From Azospirillum sp. B510 (GTDB taxonomy: Bacteria > Pseudomonadota > Alphaproteobacteria > Azospirillales > Azospirillaceae): DNA of 64,000 nt. Below, piece after piece: positions 45,561-53,259 of the stretch (its first letter is position 1; every line of letters begins with the position of its first letter). The position numbers and the translations under genes are program-made. Below the pieces are notes generated by a model, which had not been told where the DNA came from, did not search any database, and saw only the letters and a list, made by a program, of their open reading frames with translations. The stretch lies in the NCBI RefSeq assembly GCF_000010725.1, contig NC_013854.1, forward strand, positions 649,001-713,000, written 5' to 3'.

Positions 45561-46064
45561 ATGCCTGAGAGAGCGGACATCCATCCAATGACACATATTT
45601 CGAGATCGCCCAGGCCGCCGGCTTCCCGGCTGAGATCGCCCCAGGATTTCGCCGCCGGGCTGTTGTTCGGGGGCATCGCCCTTGGCGGGCTGTGGTTGGC
45701 GCGCGGCTGGTCGGCCGGATCGCTGGCGATGATGCAGGCGGGCTTCTTTCCGCGCCTCGTCTGCTATCTGCTGCTGGCGACCGGGCTGGTGACGATGCTG
45801 CGCGGCTTGACCGCCGAGGCGCCGGCGACGCTGGGCTGGGCATGGCGGCCGTTGATCGCCATCACGGTCGCGGTGGTGGCGTTCGCCGCCCTGCTCGACA
45901 GGCTCGGGCTGGTGCTCGCCATCCTGGCGTTGATCTGGATCGGCGGGCTGGCCGGCCGGCCGTTGCGTCCCGGACCCTTCACCGCCCTATGGGCGACGCT
46001 GGCGTCGGTCTGTGTCGCCATCTTTTCCTGGGGGCTGGGCTTGCCGCTCCAGATCTGGCCATGA
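45561..46064 (+). CDS. tctB: Tripartite tricarboxylate transporter small permease subunit
   Basis: The 167-aa protein has four membrane segments: about residues 30-48, 60-80, 95-125 and 140-160. The pattern FAAGLLFGGIALGGLWLARGW...GFFPRLVCYLLLATG is typical of TctB. The start is uncertain: ATG 45561 or the internal ATG 45588. Neither has a good ribosome site. It overlaps tctA by 4 nt (ATGA). Confidence 0.88.
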   Translation: MPERADIHPMTHISRSPRPPASRLRSPQDFAAGLLFGGIALGGLWLARGWSAGSLAMMQAGFFPRLVCYLLLATGLVTMLRGLTAEAPATLGWAWRPLIAITVAVVAFAALLDRLGLVLAILALIWIGGLAGRPLRPGPFTALWATLASVCVAIFSWGLGLPLQIWP

Positions 46065-47563
46065 CCGACGTCTTCGCCAATCTCTGGCTTGGGCTGGGCG
46101 TGTCGGTCGAACCGATGAATCTGGTCTACTGCTTTCTCGGCGCCCTGATCGGCACGCTGATCGGCGTCCTGCCCGGCCTGGGTCCGACGGCGACGGTGGC
46201 CCTGCTGCTGCCGATCACCTTCTATCTGCCGCCGGTCGGCGCGCTGATCATGCTCGCCGGCATCTTCTACGGCGCCCAGTATGGCGGCTCCACCACCGCC
46301 ATCCTGGTCAAGCTGCCGGGCGAATCCTCCTCGGTCATGACCTGTCTGGACGGCAACGCCATGGCGCGCCAGGGCCGCGGCGGTGTCGCCCTGGCGACGG
46401 CGGCGCTCGCCTCGCTGTTCGCCGGCATCGTCACCACGCTGGTCATCGCCATCGCCGGCCCGCCGCTGGCCGGGGTGGCGCTGGCCTTTGGCCCGTCGGA
46501 ATATGTGGCGCTGATGCTGGTCGGCCTGATCGGCGCGGTGATCCTCGCCCATGGCTCGGTCGTGAAGGCGGTGGCGATGATCCTGATCGGGCTTCTGCTG
46601 TCGATGGTCGGCACCGACGTCAATTCGGGGCAGATGCGCTTCACCTTCGACATTCCGCAGCTCTATGACGGGCTGGATTTCGTGCCGCTCGCCATGGGTC
46701 TGTTCGGACTGGCCGACATCATCATCAACCTGGAGGAGACGGAGGGCCGCGGCATCGAGCCGTCGCCGATCCACAGCCTTTGGCCGAGCTGGGCGGACTT
46801 CAAGGAGGCCTGGCCGGCGGCGGTGCGCGGCACGGCGCTGGGGGCCTTCCTCGGCATCCTGCCGGGCGGCGGCGCCACGCTCAGCGCCTTCTCCTCCTAC
46901 GCGTTGGAAAAGAAGGTGGCGCGCGATCCCGCCGCCTTCGGCAAGGGCGCCATCCAGGGCGTCGCCGGGCCTGAGGCCGCCAACAATGCCGGCGCCCAGG
47001 CCAGCTTCATCCCGATGCTCAGCCTCGGCATTCCGTCGAATGCGGTGATGGCGCTGATGATCGGCGCCATGATGATCCATGGCATCACGCCGGGGCCGCA
47101 GATCATGACCAAGCAGCCGGAGCTGTTCTGGGGCATGATCGCCAGCATGCTGGTCGGCAATGTCATGCTGGTGGTGCTGAACCTGCCATTGATCGGCATC
47201 TGGGTACGGTTGCTGCGCGTGCCCTACGCCTATCTGTTCCCGGCCATTCTGGTCTTCTGCTGCATCGGCACCTACAGCCTGCGCAACGACGTCTTCGACG
47301 TGGCGGTGATGGCCGGCTTCGGCCTGTTCGGCTATGTGCTGAAGAAGCTCGACTGCGAGCCGGCGCCGCTGCTGCTCGGCTTCGTCCTCGGTCCGCTGCT
47401 GGAGGAGAATCTGAGCCGGGCCATGCTGCTGTCGCAGGGCGACCTGACCGTCTTCGTCAGCCGCCCGATCAGCGCCGGTCTGATGGCGGTCGCCGCCGGG
47501 CTGCTGGTCCTGGTCCTGCTGCCGGCCTTCCGCCGCCAGCGCGAGGTGGCCTTCAAGGAATAG
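46061..47563 (+). CDS. tctA: Tripartite tricarboxylate transporter large permease subunit
   Basis: The 500-aa permease has about twelve membrane segments. It contains the TctA signatures IGVLPGLGPTATVALLLPITFYLPP, GIFYGAQYGGSTTAIL, LPGESSSVMTCLDGNAMARQGRGG and GPEAANNAGAQASFIPMLSLGIPSNAVMALMIGAM (in parts). Together with TctB it imports the carboxylate bound by TctC using a cation gradient. Its ATG overlaps the tctB stop, so the two are translationally coupled. A strong hairpin follows the stop. Confidence 0.95.
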   Translation: MTDVFANLWLGLGVSVEPMNLVYCFLGALIGTLIGVLPGLGPTATVALLLPITFYLPPVGALIMLAGIFYGAQYGGSTTAILVKLPGESSSVMTCLDGNAMARQGRGGVALATAALASLFAGIVTTLVIAIAGPPLAGVALAFGPSEYVALMLVGLIGAVILAHGSVVKAVAMILIGLLLSMVGTDVNSGQMRFTFDIPQLYDGLDFVPLAMGLFGLADIIINLEETEGRGIEPSPIHSLWPSWADFKEAWPAAVRGTALGAFLGILPGGGATLSAFSSYALEKKVARDPAAFGKGAIQGVAGPEAANNAGAQASFIPMLSLGIPSNAVMALMIGAMMIHGITPGPQIMTKQPELFWGMIASMLVGNVMLVVLNLPLIGIWVRLLRVPYAYLFPAILVFCCIGTYSLRNDVFDVAVMAGFGLFGYVLKKLDCEPAPLLLGFVLGPLLEENLSRAMLLSQGDLTVFVSRPISAGLMAVAAGLLVLVLLPAFRRQREVAFKE

Positions 47564-47583
47564 CCGGGGGGCGAGATCGCGAC

Positions 47584-47619
47584 GCCGGATCCTGCGGCAT
47601 CAATGCCGTGGGATCCGGC
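47584..47619 (+). terminator. Two-stage hairpin after tctA
   Basis: GCCGGATCC (47584-47592) pairs perfectly with GGATCCGGC (47611-47619), and inside it GGCA and TGCC form a second stem. The sequence after it is CTTGCC then AT-rich, without a clean T-run. It is a plausible but non-ideal terminator of tctBA. Confidence 0.55.
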
Positions 47620-47702
47620 TCTTGCCATATAAGATAAAATTTTATATAAAAGTATATCGACTTATCCGGATTAAGCTGTTCGGGGTAAGCAGGGAGCGCA
47701 TC

Positions 47703-47936
47703 ATGGCCGCCACCGCCTGGATGGGACAACGCCTGAACCGCCGCGCCGCGCGGGCCGTGTTGCGCGAGCATCGCCGGGCCAACGCCCGCAAGCGTGTCTG
47801 GACCCGCGATATCGCCCGCCTGATGCTGGTCGCCTCGGTCCTGGTCCTGGGCGTGCTGGCGGTGGAGATCGGGCGCAAGGCCGTTACCATCCTGAGCCAC
47901 AGCGCTACCCAGAACACGGTCGAGATCACCGGCTGA
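47703..47936 (+). CDS. Small single-pass membrane protein of unknown function
   Basis: The 77-aa protein is not recognised. It has a strongly basic N-terminal half (RLNRRAARAVLREHRRANARKR) and one membrane helix (LMLVASVLVLGVLAVEIG, about residues 40-58), then a short polar tail. The predicted orientation is N-in. AGGGAG lies about 7 nt before the ATG. A TTG 27 codons upstream is also open but lies in the AT-rich leader. That leader (47622-47680) is strikingly AT-rich, contains the palindrome ATAAAATTTTAT (47634-47645), and may hold the promoter. Confidence 0.6.
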   Translation: MAATAWMGQRLNRRAARAVLREHRRANARKRVWTRDIARLMLVASVLVLGVLAVEIGRKAVTILSHSATQNTVEITG

Positions 47937-47944
47937 AACGGATC

Positions 47945-48295
47945 TCAGGGCAGGACGACCACATAGCGCTTGGTGGTGGTGGCGACCACCGTCCAGCTCC
48001 CCTGGAATCCCGGTTCGATGACGAAGCGGTCGCCGGCCTTCAGGGGCCATGACCGCCCATCCTCATGGGCGACGACGCTCTCGCCCTCCAGGATCTCGCA
48101 ATATTCCCACTCGTCATAGACGATGCGCCAGGACCCCGGCGTCGATCGCCAAGTGCCGGCGAAGCGCTTGCCGTCGGCCGACTCGTAGCCGTTCCATGTG
48201 GTGAAGACCGGAGCCCCCGACAGGAGGCGGTCGGCCGCCGGGGCGCCGGTCTCGGGCGTGATGCCGGCAAGGTCGGGCAGAGGGGACAGGATCAC
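47945..48295 (-). CDS. Cupin domain protein (DUF861 / Cupin_3)
   Basis: The 116-aa protein is a single cupin: GTWRSTPGSWRIVYDEWEYCEILEGESVVAHEDGRSWPLKAGDRFVIEPGFQGSW (in parts), the pattern of (S)-ureidoglycine-aminohydrolase-like small cupins. The GTG start at 48295 has AAGGAG 9 nt upstream; the longer open frame is antisense-like and discarded. It begins 16 nt after the HAD gene on the same strand, so it is the second gene of that operon. The metabolite is unknown. Confidence 0.82.
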   Translation of the reverse strand: MILSPLPDLAGITPETGAPAADRLLSGAPVFTTWNGYESADGKRFAGTWRSTPGSWRIVYDEWEYCEILEGESVVAHEDGRSWPLKAGDRFVIEPGFQGSWTVVATTTKRYVVVLP

Positions 48296-48311
48296 GGGCG
48301 GCGCTCCTTCT

Positions 48312-49022
48312 TCAAATCGCCAGCAGGGCCGGCAGGTCGCGGATCGACTCCAGCCGGCGATACTGCTCGTCCGGCACCTCGGCCTCCTCATGCGCCCAGG
48401 TGATGGCGTAGGGGATGTGGACGGCGTGGGCGCCGGTGGCCAGAACCGGCAGGATGTCGGAGCGTAGCGAGTTGCCGACCATCAGGAAACGCGCCGGGTC
48501 GATGCCGTGACGATCCATCACCCGGCGGTAGGTCGCCGGGTCCTTCTCGCTGACGATCTCCACCGCATGGAACCGCTCCGACAGGCCGGAGCGCGCGATC
48601 TTGCTCTCCTGGTCGAACAGATCGCCCTTGGTGATCAGCACCAGCCGGTGGCGCCCGGACAGCTTCTCCACCACTTCCGCCACGCCCGGCAGCAACTCCA
48701 CCGGATGCGCCAGCATCGCCTTGCCAAAATCGATCAGGCTTTGCAGGTCGCGGGCCGGGACATGGCCGTCGGTGACCGCGATCGCCGTTTCGATCATCGA
48801 CAGGACGAAGCCCTTAATGCCATAGCCATAGACACCGAGATTGGCCCGTTCGGCCTCCAGCAGGCGGCGGTCGAGGTCGGCGGGATCGGCGGCATGGGCG
48901 AGCAGGGCGCGGAACCGGTCCTGCGTCATCGAAAACAGCGATTCATTGTGCCAGAGCGTGTCGTCGCCATCGAAACCGATGGTGTCGATGCCCGGCGGGA
49001 GGAGGGGGAGGGGGCTGTTCAT
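48312..49022 (-). CDS. HAD-family hydrolase (phosphatase)
   Basis: The 236-aa protein has motif I GFDGDDTLWHNESL (nucleophile Asp18), motif II LVLITKGD, motif III Lys in SEKDPATYR and motif IV MVGNSLRSDILPVLATGA. The helical cap lies at residues 25-105. It belongs to the DUF/GmhB-unlike HAD group often called 'HAD family hydrolase' in alphaproteobacteria. The substrate is not known. It is co-transcribed with the downstream cupin gene. Confidence 0.9.
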   Translation of the reverse strand: MNSPLPLLPPGIDTIGFDGDDTLWHNESLFSMTQDRFRALLAHAADPADLDRRLLEAERANLGVYGYGIKGFVLSMIETAIAVTDGHVPARDLQSLIDFGKAMLAHPVELLPGVAEVVEKLSGRHRLVLITKGDLFDQESKIARSGLSERFHAVEIVSEKDPATYRRVMDRHGIDPARFLMVGNSLRSDILPVLATGAHAVHIPYAITWAHEEAEVPDEQYRRLESIRDLPALLAI

Positions 49023-49346
49023 CGTCCGTCCATCGGCCTGCTCGCGCGCTCGCGCGATTGATCAGTAAGTAAAACAATACATCGCCCAAGTCGGTCCGGC
49101 TTGTCCAGCGGATGTCGATGCGCAGGTTCCTTATTGTCTGTGTTGCTGACGGTAAGTATCCGCAATGACGATTTTGCCACAGATCGGTGACATTCCATGG
49201 TGAGTTCTTCGCTGCCTGCAAAGCGGGCATGTTGCCGACGGGGGTGGCAACATGGCGGAAAGGAGCGTAATTATATTTCCACACAAGGAGGACGTGATCG
49301 CCGACCGGCGGACCCTCCATAACAAGACATCTCAGGAATCTCCATC
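49023..49346 (+). promoter_or_regulatory. Control region of the DUF1127 gene
   Basis: The 324 bp between the divergent HAD and DUF1127 genes contain a modest promoter-like pair TTGTCT (49134) - 17 nt - TATCCG (49157). A 9-bp inverted repeat, CATGTTGCC (49228-49236) and GGCAACATG (49246-49254), lies about 100 nt before the start. An ACAAGGAGG site is at 49283-49291, but it is about 55 nt before the ATG and not positioned to serve it. No small gene is convincing here. The inverted repeat may be an operator or a leader hairpin. Confidence 0.4.
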
Positions 49347-49559
49347 ATGGCCACCATGCTGCATTCGGCCGAAGCCGGCCGCACCACCTCGACCTTCGCC
49401 CATGTCGTCGAGGTCGCTTCCAACCTGTTCGGCCTGTGGCGCCAGCGCGTTATCACCCGCCGCGAGCTGGGTTATCTGGACGACCGCATGCTGCAGGACA
49501 TCGGCTTCAGCCGCCTGGATGCCGAGCGCGAGATGTCCAAGCCGTTCTGGCGCGAATGA
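49347..49559 (+). CDS. DUF1127 domain protein (YjiS family)
   Basis: The 70-aa protein ends with the DUF1127 block: LWRQRVITRRELGYLDDRMLQDIGFSR followed by LDAEREMSKPFW. Small DUF1127 proteins bind RNA or act as post-transcriptional regulators of stress and phosphate or arginine metabolism in alphaproteobacteria. The role here is not known. It stands alone with its own leader and a perfect terminator. Confidence 0.92.
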   Translation: MATMLHSAEAGRTTSTFAHVVEVASNLFGLWRQRVITRRELGYLDDRMLQDIGFSRLDAEREMSKPFWRE

Positions 49560-49589
49560 GCGCTTGCACGCCGGCCGGCGAACGCATCG

Positions 49590-49626
49590 AAAAAGGCCGC
49601 TTCCGTTGATCGGAAGCGGCCTTTTT
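49590..49626 (+). terminator. Perfect intrinsic terminator after the DUF1127 gene
   Basis: AAAAAGGCCGCTTCCG (49590-49605) and CGGAAGCGGCCTTTTT (49611-49626) are exact complements around TTGAT, giving a 16-bp stem with a T-run. The A-tract makes it bidirectional. Confidence 0.95.
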
Positions 49627-49691
49627 CATTGCCCGGATTTCGGGGTGCCTAAAAACTGATCAGCTTAAAAACTGAGCATCTCAGAACGAAG

Positions 49692-49726
49692 AAGCCCGCC
49701 GCCGGATGACCGGCAGGCGGGCTTTT
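49692..49726. terminator. Terminator between the DUF1127 and decarboxylase genes
   Basis: AAGCCCGCC-GCCGG-atga-CCGGC-a-GGCGGGCTT, followed by TTTT on the + strand and by TTCTTCG on the minus strand. It lies just beyond the stop of the minus-strand decarboxylase, so it most likely ends that transcript. Upstream of it, TAAAAACTGA is repeated directly at 49650 and 49666. Confidence 0.8.
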
Positions 49727-49772
49727 ACTTGACGCGTCGGGCAAGGGCAGGGTGGAGACCCGCCCCCGTCTT

Positions 49773-50921
49773 TCAGATGCAGTAGTGCTTGAGCGGCTCG
49801 AAGCCGTTGAAGCAGACGGCCGAATAGGTGGTGGTGTAGGCGCCGGTGGCATGGATGCGCACGCGGTCGCCGGCCTTCAGCCCCATCGGCATCCTGTACT
49901 CGGCGCGCTCATACAGCACGTCGGCGCTGTCGCAGGTCGGGCCGGCGAGGATCACCGCCTCGCGGTCGTCGTCCTGCCCGTCGATGGCCTCGTCGCCCAG
50001 CACCTCGATCGGGTACTGGATCGCCTCATCCATCGTCTCGGCCAGACCGCCGAACTTGCCGATGTCGAGATAGACCCAGCGCTTGGCGTCTTCGGCCGAC
50101 TTGCGCGACACCAGGACCACTTCGCTCTCGATGATGCCGGCGCTGCCGACCATGCCGCGGCCGGGCTCGACGATGGTTTCCGGCAGGTGGTTGCCGAAAT
50201 GGGTGCGCAGCGAGTCGAAGATCGCCTGGCCGTAGGCGGTGCATTCCGGCACGTCGGTGCGGTAGCGGGTGGGGAAGCCGCCGCCGAGGTTGATCATGCC
50301 GAGATCGACGCCGAGAACCTCAAGCTCGCGGAACAGCTGCGCCACCTGGAAGATGGCATGGTCCCACTGCATCAGGTCCTTCTGCTGCGAGCCGACATGG
50401 AAGGACACGCCATAGGGCTGGACGTCCATGTCGCGGGCCTTCAGCAGCAGCGCGCGCGCCATCGCCAGATCGCAGCCGAACTTGCGCGACAGCGGCCATT
50501 CCGCCCCTTCGCCCGAGGTCAGGATGCGGCAGAAGACGCGGGCGCCGGGGGCGGCGCGCTCGATCTTCTCCAGCTCCGGCTCGCTGTCGAAGGCGAACAG
50601 GCGCACGCCCAGCTCATAGGCGCGGCGGATGTCGCCTTCCTTCTTGATGGTGTTGCCGAAGGAGATGCGGTCCGGGGTGGCGCCGGCGGCCAGCGCCATC
50701 TGGATTTCCGGGACGGAGGCGCAGTCGAAGGCGGAGCCGAGACGGGCCAGCAGGCCGAGGATTTCCGCGGCCGGGTTCGCCTTCACCGCATAGAAGATGC
50801 GGGCGTCGGGCAGGGCGTCATGCAGATCGTTGTAGTTCTGCTCGACAACGTCCAGATCGATGACGAGGCAAGGGGTCTGCGGGCGCTGCTCTTCGAAAAA
50901 GCGCGCAATCTTCTGGGTCAT
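49773..50921 (-). CDS. PLP-dependent ornithine/lysine decarboxylase (fold type III)
   Basis: The 382-aa enzyme has the alanine-racemase-like barrel with the PLP lysine Lys47 in FYAVKANPA, GVSFHVGSQ, MINLGGGFPTRY and EPGRGMVGSAG (phosphate site). The catalytic cysteine is in GPTCDSADVLYE. It decarboxylates ornithine to putrescine and probably lysine to cadaverine, as in the bifunctional alphaproteobacterial enzymes. CCAGGAG lies 6 nt before the ATG. An upstream leader of about 330 nt carries a 40-codon ORF and hairpins, suggesting control by polyamine or ornithine. Confidence 0.93.
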   Translation of the reverse strand: MTQKIARFFEEQRPQTPCLVIDLDVVEQNYNDLHDALPDARIFYAVKANPAAEILGLLARLGSAFDCASVPEIQMALAAGATPDRISFGNTIKKEGDIRRAYELGVRLFAFDSEPELEKIERAAPGARVFCRILTSGEGAEWPLSRKFGCDLAMARALLLKARDMDVQPYGVSFHVGSQQKDLMQWDHAIFQVAQLFRELEVLGVDLGMINLGGGFPTRYRTDVPECTAYGQAIFDSLRTHFGNHLPETIVEPGRGMVGSAGIIESEVVLVSRKSAEDAKRWVYLDIGKFGGLAETMDEAIQYPIEVLGDEAIDGQDDDREAVILAGPTCDSADVLYERAEYRMPMGLKAGDRVRIHATGAYTTTYSAVCFNGFEPLKHYCI

Positions 50922-50993
50922 CTCAGTCTCCTGGGACGCAAGATGATGGAACGGAAAGGGCGAAGTCGGGGGAACGGAGCGGCCCAGCGCGAA

Positions 50994-51018
50994 CCGATCG
51001 GCGAAAAAAGCCGATCAG
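50994..51018 (-). promoter_or_regulatory. Hairpin over the stop codon of the decarboxylase leader ORF
   Basis: Read on the minus strand, CTGATCGGC and GCCGATCGG pair (one G-U) around TTTTTTC. The TGA stop of the leader ORF is inside the 5' arm. A ribosome ending or stalled there must open or block this stem. The anti-ribosome-site CTCCTGG (complement of 51077-51083) lies upstream in the ORF and matches the decarboxylase site CCAGGAG (50928-50934) over 7 nt. Confidence 0.6.
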
Positions 51019-51137
51019 GCGCTCAGGCCGCCAATACTGGATTGCCCCGTACAGAAGCCGGTTCTGTCCGTATGGTCCAGGAGCGAGGGAGTTCGGAGAC
51101 GGGTGAGCGCGCGCCCACCCACAACAACATCAACCAT
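51015..51137 (-). CDS. Leader ORF of the decarboxylase (candidate regulatory peptide, 40 aa)
   Basis: On the minus strand an ATG preceded by GGAGG at 5-nt spacing opens a 40-codon frame with termini MVDVVVGGRALTRLR and GQSSIGGLSA. The peptide has no recognised homologue; it does not resemble the enteric SpeFL arrest peptide. Codons for DRTGFCT form a hairpin, ACAGAA-ccggc-TTCTGT. The stop lies in another hairpin 93 nt ahead of the decarboxylase. A leader ORF controlling ornithine decarboxylase is known in enterics (speFL), and an Rfam speF RNA motif is known in alphaproteobacteria. That this one acts alike is inference. Confidence 0.55.
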   Translation of the reverse strand: MVDVVVGGRALTRLRTPSLLDHTDRTGFCTGQSSIGGLSA

Positions 51138-51261
51138 CGTAACCTCCAAGTCGCCGCCTTGTTTAAGGGACGGTCGGGGATCACGCGTTACGTCGTTGCA
51201 TAACCACATCTCGGAGACGCCGAGGGGCGGGCCAGCGGCACGTGCGCTTGCGAGTTCGCGT

Positions 51262-51289
51262 TACATAGATCCAACGGGATCGGATTCAA
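51262..51289 (-). promoter_or_regulatory. Candidate decarboxylase promoter
   Basis: On the minus strand TTGAAT (complement of 51284-51289) and TATGTA (complement of 51262-51267) are 16 nt apart. The spacer holds an inverted repeat, GATCC-aacg-GGATC (51268-51281). Transcription would start near 51255, giving a leader of about 335 nt. A further hairpin, CTCGG-agacg-CCGAG, sits at 51210-51224. Confidence 0.4.
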
Positions 51290-51358
51290 AGTGAAAAATG
51301 CCCCACGTCCCAAAAAAGTGGCAGGCCGTCGGGGAGCTAGGAAAACCGGAGCGATTTC

Positions 51359-51967
51359 ATGGACTTGACCGCGATTCTGACCATGGAGGAGATGGGGTTG
51401 CGGTTGCTGGCCGCCGCCTTTTGCGGGGCGCTGCTCGGGCTGGATCGCGAAATGCGGGGCAAGGCGGCGGGGCTGCGCACGCATACGCTGATCTCCATCA
51501 GCTGCGCCCTGACCACCATGGTCGCGCTGGAGCTTTTCGCCGGCTTGCAGGCCGGCGGCGGCGAGCGGCCGAGCGACCCGGTGCGTGTCATCCAGGGCGT
51601 GGCGCAGGCGGTCGGCTTCATCAGCGCCGGCGTGATGTTCCGCTCCGGCGACAGCGTGCATGGCGCCACGACCGCCGCGGTCATCTGGATGGCGGGCGGG
51701 CTCGGCATCGCCTGCGGTGCCGGCTTCTATGGGCTTGCCGGTATGACGCTGGCGCTGTGCCTGGGCGTGACCGTCCTGTTCACCCTGCTGATCGACCATT
51801 TCCCTCCGCCGGGACGGGCGGTGTCCGGCGATCCCCGTTCCGATGAGGCGCGCAAGCCGCGGGAGCGCCGCCGCGTCGCCCGGAACGCGGCCCGAGATGC
51901 CGGCCCCCCGGATGCCGCTGCTACTGGCCGGATCAGGCGGATCGCCCGCTCTTCGCCGCGGGGATGA
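51359..51967 (+). CDS. MgtC/SapB family membrane protein
   Basis: The 202-aa protein has four or five membrane segments and the MgtC signature GALLGLDREMRGKAAGLRTHTLI, VAQAVGFISAGVMFRSGDSVHGATTAAVIWMAGGLGIACG (in parts). MgtC helps survival in low magnesium and restrains the F1Fo ATPase in Salmonella; most homologues have no assigned role. The last 40 residues are basic and disordered. The 3' end overlaps the convergent exporter gene by 35 bp. Confidence 0.88.
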   Translation: MDLTAILTMEEMGLRLLAAAFCGALLGLDREMRGKAAGLRTHTLISISCALTTMVALELFAGLQAGGGERPSDPVRVIQGVAQAVGFISAGVMFRSGDSVHGATTAAVIWMAGGLGIACGAGFYGLAGMTLALCLGVTVLFTLLIDHFPPPGRAVSGDPRSDEARKPRERRRVARNAARDAGPPDAAATGRIRRIARSSPRG

Positions 51968-53135
51968 CCAGCAGCCGGTGGGACAGCAGCGCCCCCAGCG
52001 CCACCAGACCGATGGTCCCCATCATCGGCAGGGCGGTGCCGTTGTTCATGTGGCCGACGACGATGCCGATGACGGCGGCGATGGACATCTGGGCGAAGCC
52101 GAGCAGCGAGGAGGCGAGCCCGGCCATGGTGGGGTAGGGGCCGACCGCGTTGGCGGTGGCGTTGGGCAGGGTCAGTCCGGCGCCCAGGATGAACAGGAAG
52201 ACCGGGACCACGATGGCCGCCAGATGCAGGACGCCGGCCAGCGCCAGCCCGCCGCCCGTCAGCCCGCCGCAGAGCGACAGCAGCGTGCCGATCCGGATCA
52301 TCCGCGCGCCGCCGAGCCGCCGCGTCAGCCGCCCGGCCAGGAAGGAGCCCAGCATATAGCCCAGCACCACCGCGCCGAAGCTGGCGCCGAACTGCGCCGG
52401 GCTCAGATGCAGCTGTTCGATCAGCACGAAGGAGGAGCCGGAGATGAAGGAGAAGATGCCGCTGTAGGAAAAGGCCACCACCAGCACGGAGCCGAGAAAG
52501 CCGCGGTTGCGCAGCAGAAGCAGATAGTTGGCGGCCAGCCGGCCGGGCTGGAGGGCCTCCTCGTCGCGCTGCGCGTTGGTCTCGGGCAGGAGAAGCCACA
52601 CCGCCGCCAGGATGGCGCAGGCGAAGACCGTCAGCAGGACGAAGCTGGCACGCCAGCCCGACAGTTCCATCAGCACGCCGCCCAGCATCGGCGCCACCGC
52701 CGGGGCCAACGCCATCGCCATCGCCATATAGGCGAGCACCGTGGTCGAACGGTCGCGGCCGAAGACGTCGCGCACCACCGCGCGGGCCACCACCGGTCCG
52801 CAGCAGGCGCCGAGCGCCTGGAAGAAGCGGGCGGCGATCAGCCCTTCGATGTTGCTGGTCAGGGCGCAGACGGCGCTGGCCGCCAGATAGATCGCCACCC
52901 CCACCAGCAGGGTCGGCCGCCGGCCGAAGCGGTCGGACATCGGGCCATAGACCAGCTGCGACACCGCGAAGCCGACCAGGAAGATCGACAGCGTCAACTG
53001 CACCGTGGCGACATCGGTGTCGAACACCCGCACCAGCGTCGGCAGCGACGGCAGATAAAGGTCGGTGGAGAGCGGGCCGAAGGCGACCAGCGCGGTCAGC
53101 AGGACGCGGATCGTCAGGGAATCGGGACGGGGCAT
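51933..53135 (-). CDS. Bcr/CflA family multidrug exporter (MFS)
   Basis: The 400-aa protein has twelve membrane segments of the major facilitator superfamily. It starts MPRPDSLTIRVLLTALVAFGPLSTDLYLPSLP; an upstream GTG start at 53198 is open but not favoured. The A motif is GPMSDRFGRRPTLL, with the Bcr-type RFFQALGACCGPVVARAVVRD. It exports drugs such as bicyclomycin or chloramphenicol, or sulfonamides, in relatives. It is probably a single-gene unit. Confidence 0.9.
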   Translation of the reverse strand: MPRPDSLTIRVLLTALVAFGPLSTDLYLPSLPTLVRVFDTDVATVQLTLSIFLVGFAVSQLVYGPMSDRFGRRPTLLVGVAIYLAASAVCALTSNIEGLIAARFFQALGACCGPVVARAVVRDVFGRDRSTTVLAYMAMAMALAPAVAPMLGGVLMELSGWRASFVLLTVFACAILAAVWLLLPETNAQRDEEALQPGRLAANYLLLLRNRGFLGSVLVVAFSYSGIFSFISGSSFVLIEQLHLSPAQFGASFGAVVLGYMLGSFLAGRLTRRLGGARMIRIGTLLSLCGGLTGGGLALAGVLHLAAIVVPVFLFILGAGLTLPNATANAVGPYPTMAGLASSLLGFAQMSIAAVIGIVVGHMNNGTALPMMGTIGLVALGALLSHRLLVIPAAKSGRSA

Positions 53136-53259
53136 CGGGGCGGCTTGCCGAGGGAAGCGGAAACGGGGCGGCACTGTATCAGATGAAACCACGGCCACCA
53201 GCGCGCATCGCGCACGGCATCCCCGCCGCCAACGCCCGCCGTCCGCTTGTCCGTCCCGC

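Noticed and set aside
47622..47702. Longer start (TTG) for the 77-aa membrane protein
   Set aside because: The TTG has no ribosome site and would place AT-rich leader sequence in the protein, whereas ATG 47703 has AGGGAG at good spacing.
48296..48391. Longer form of the cupin protein
   Set aside because: The extra 32 residues overlap the HAD gene and are Arg/Cys/Pro-rich noise. The GTG at 48295 has AAGGAG.
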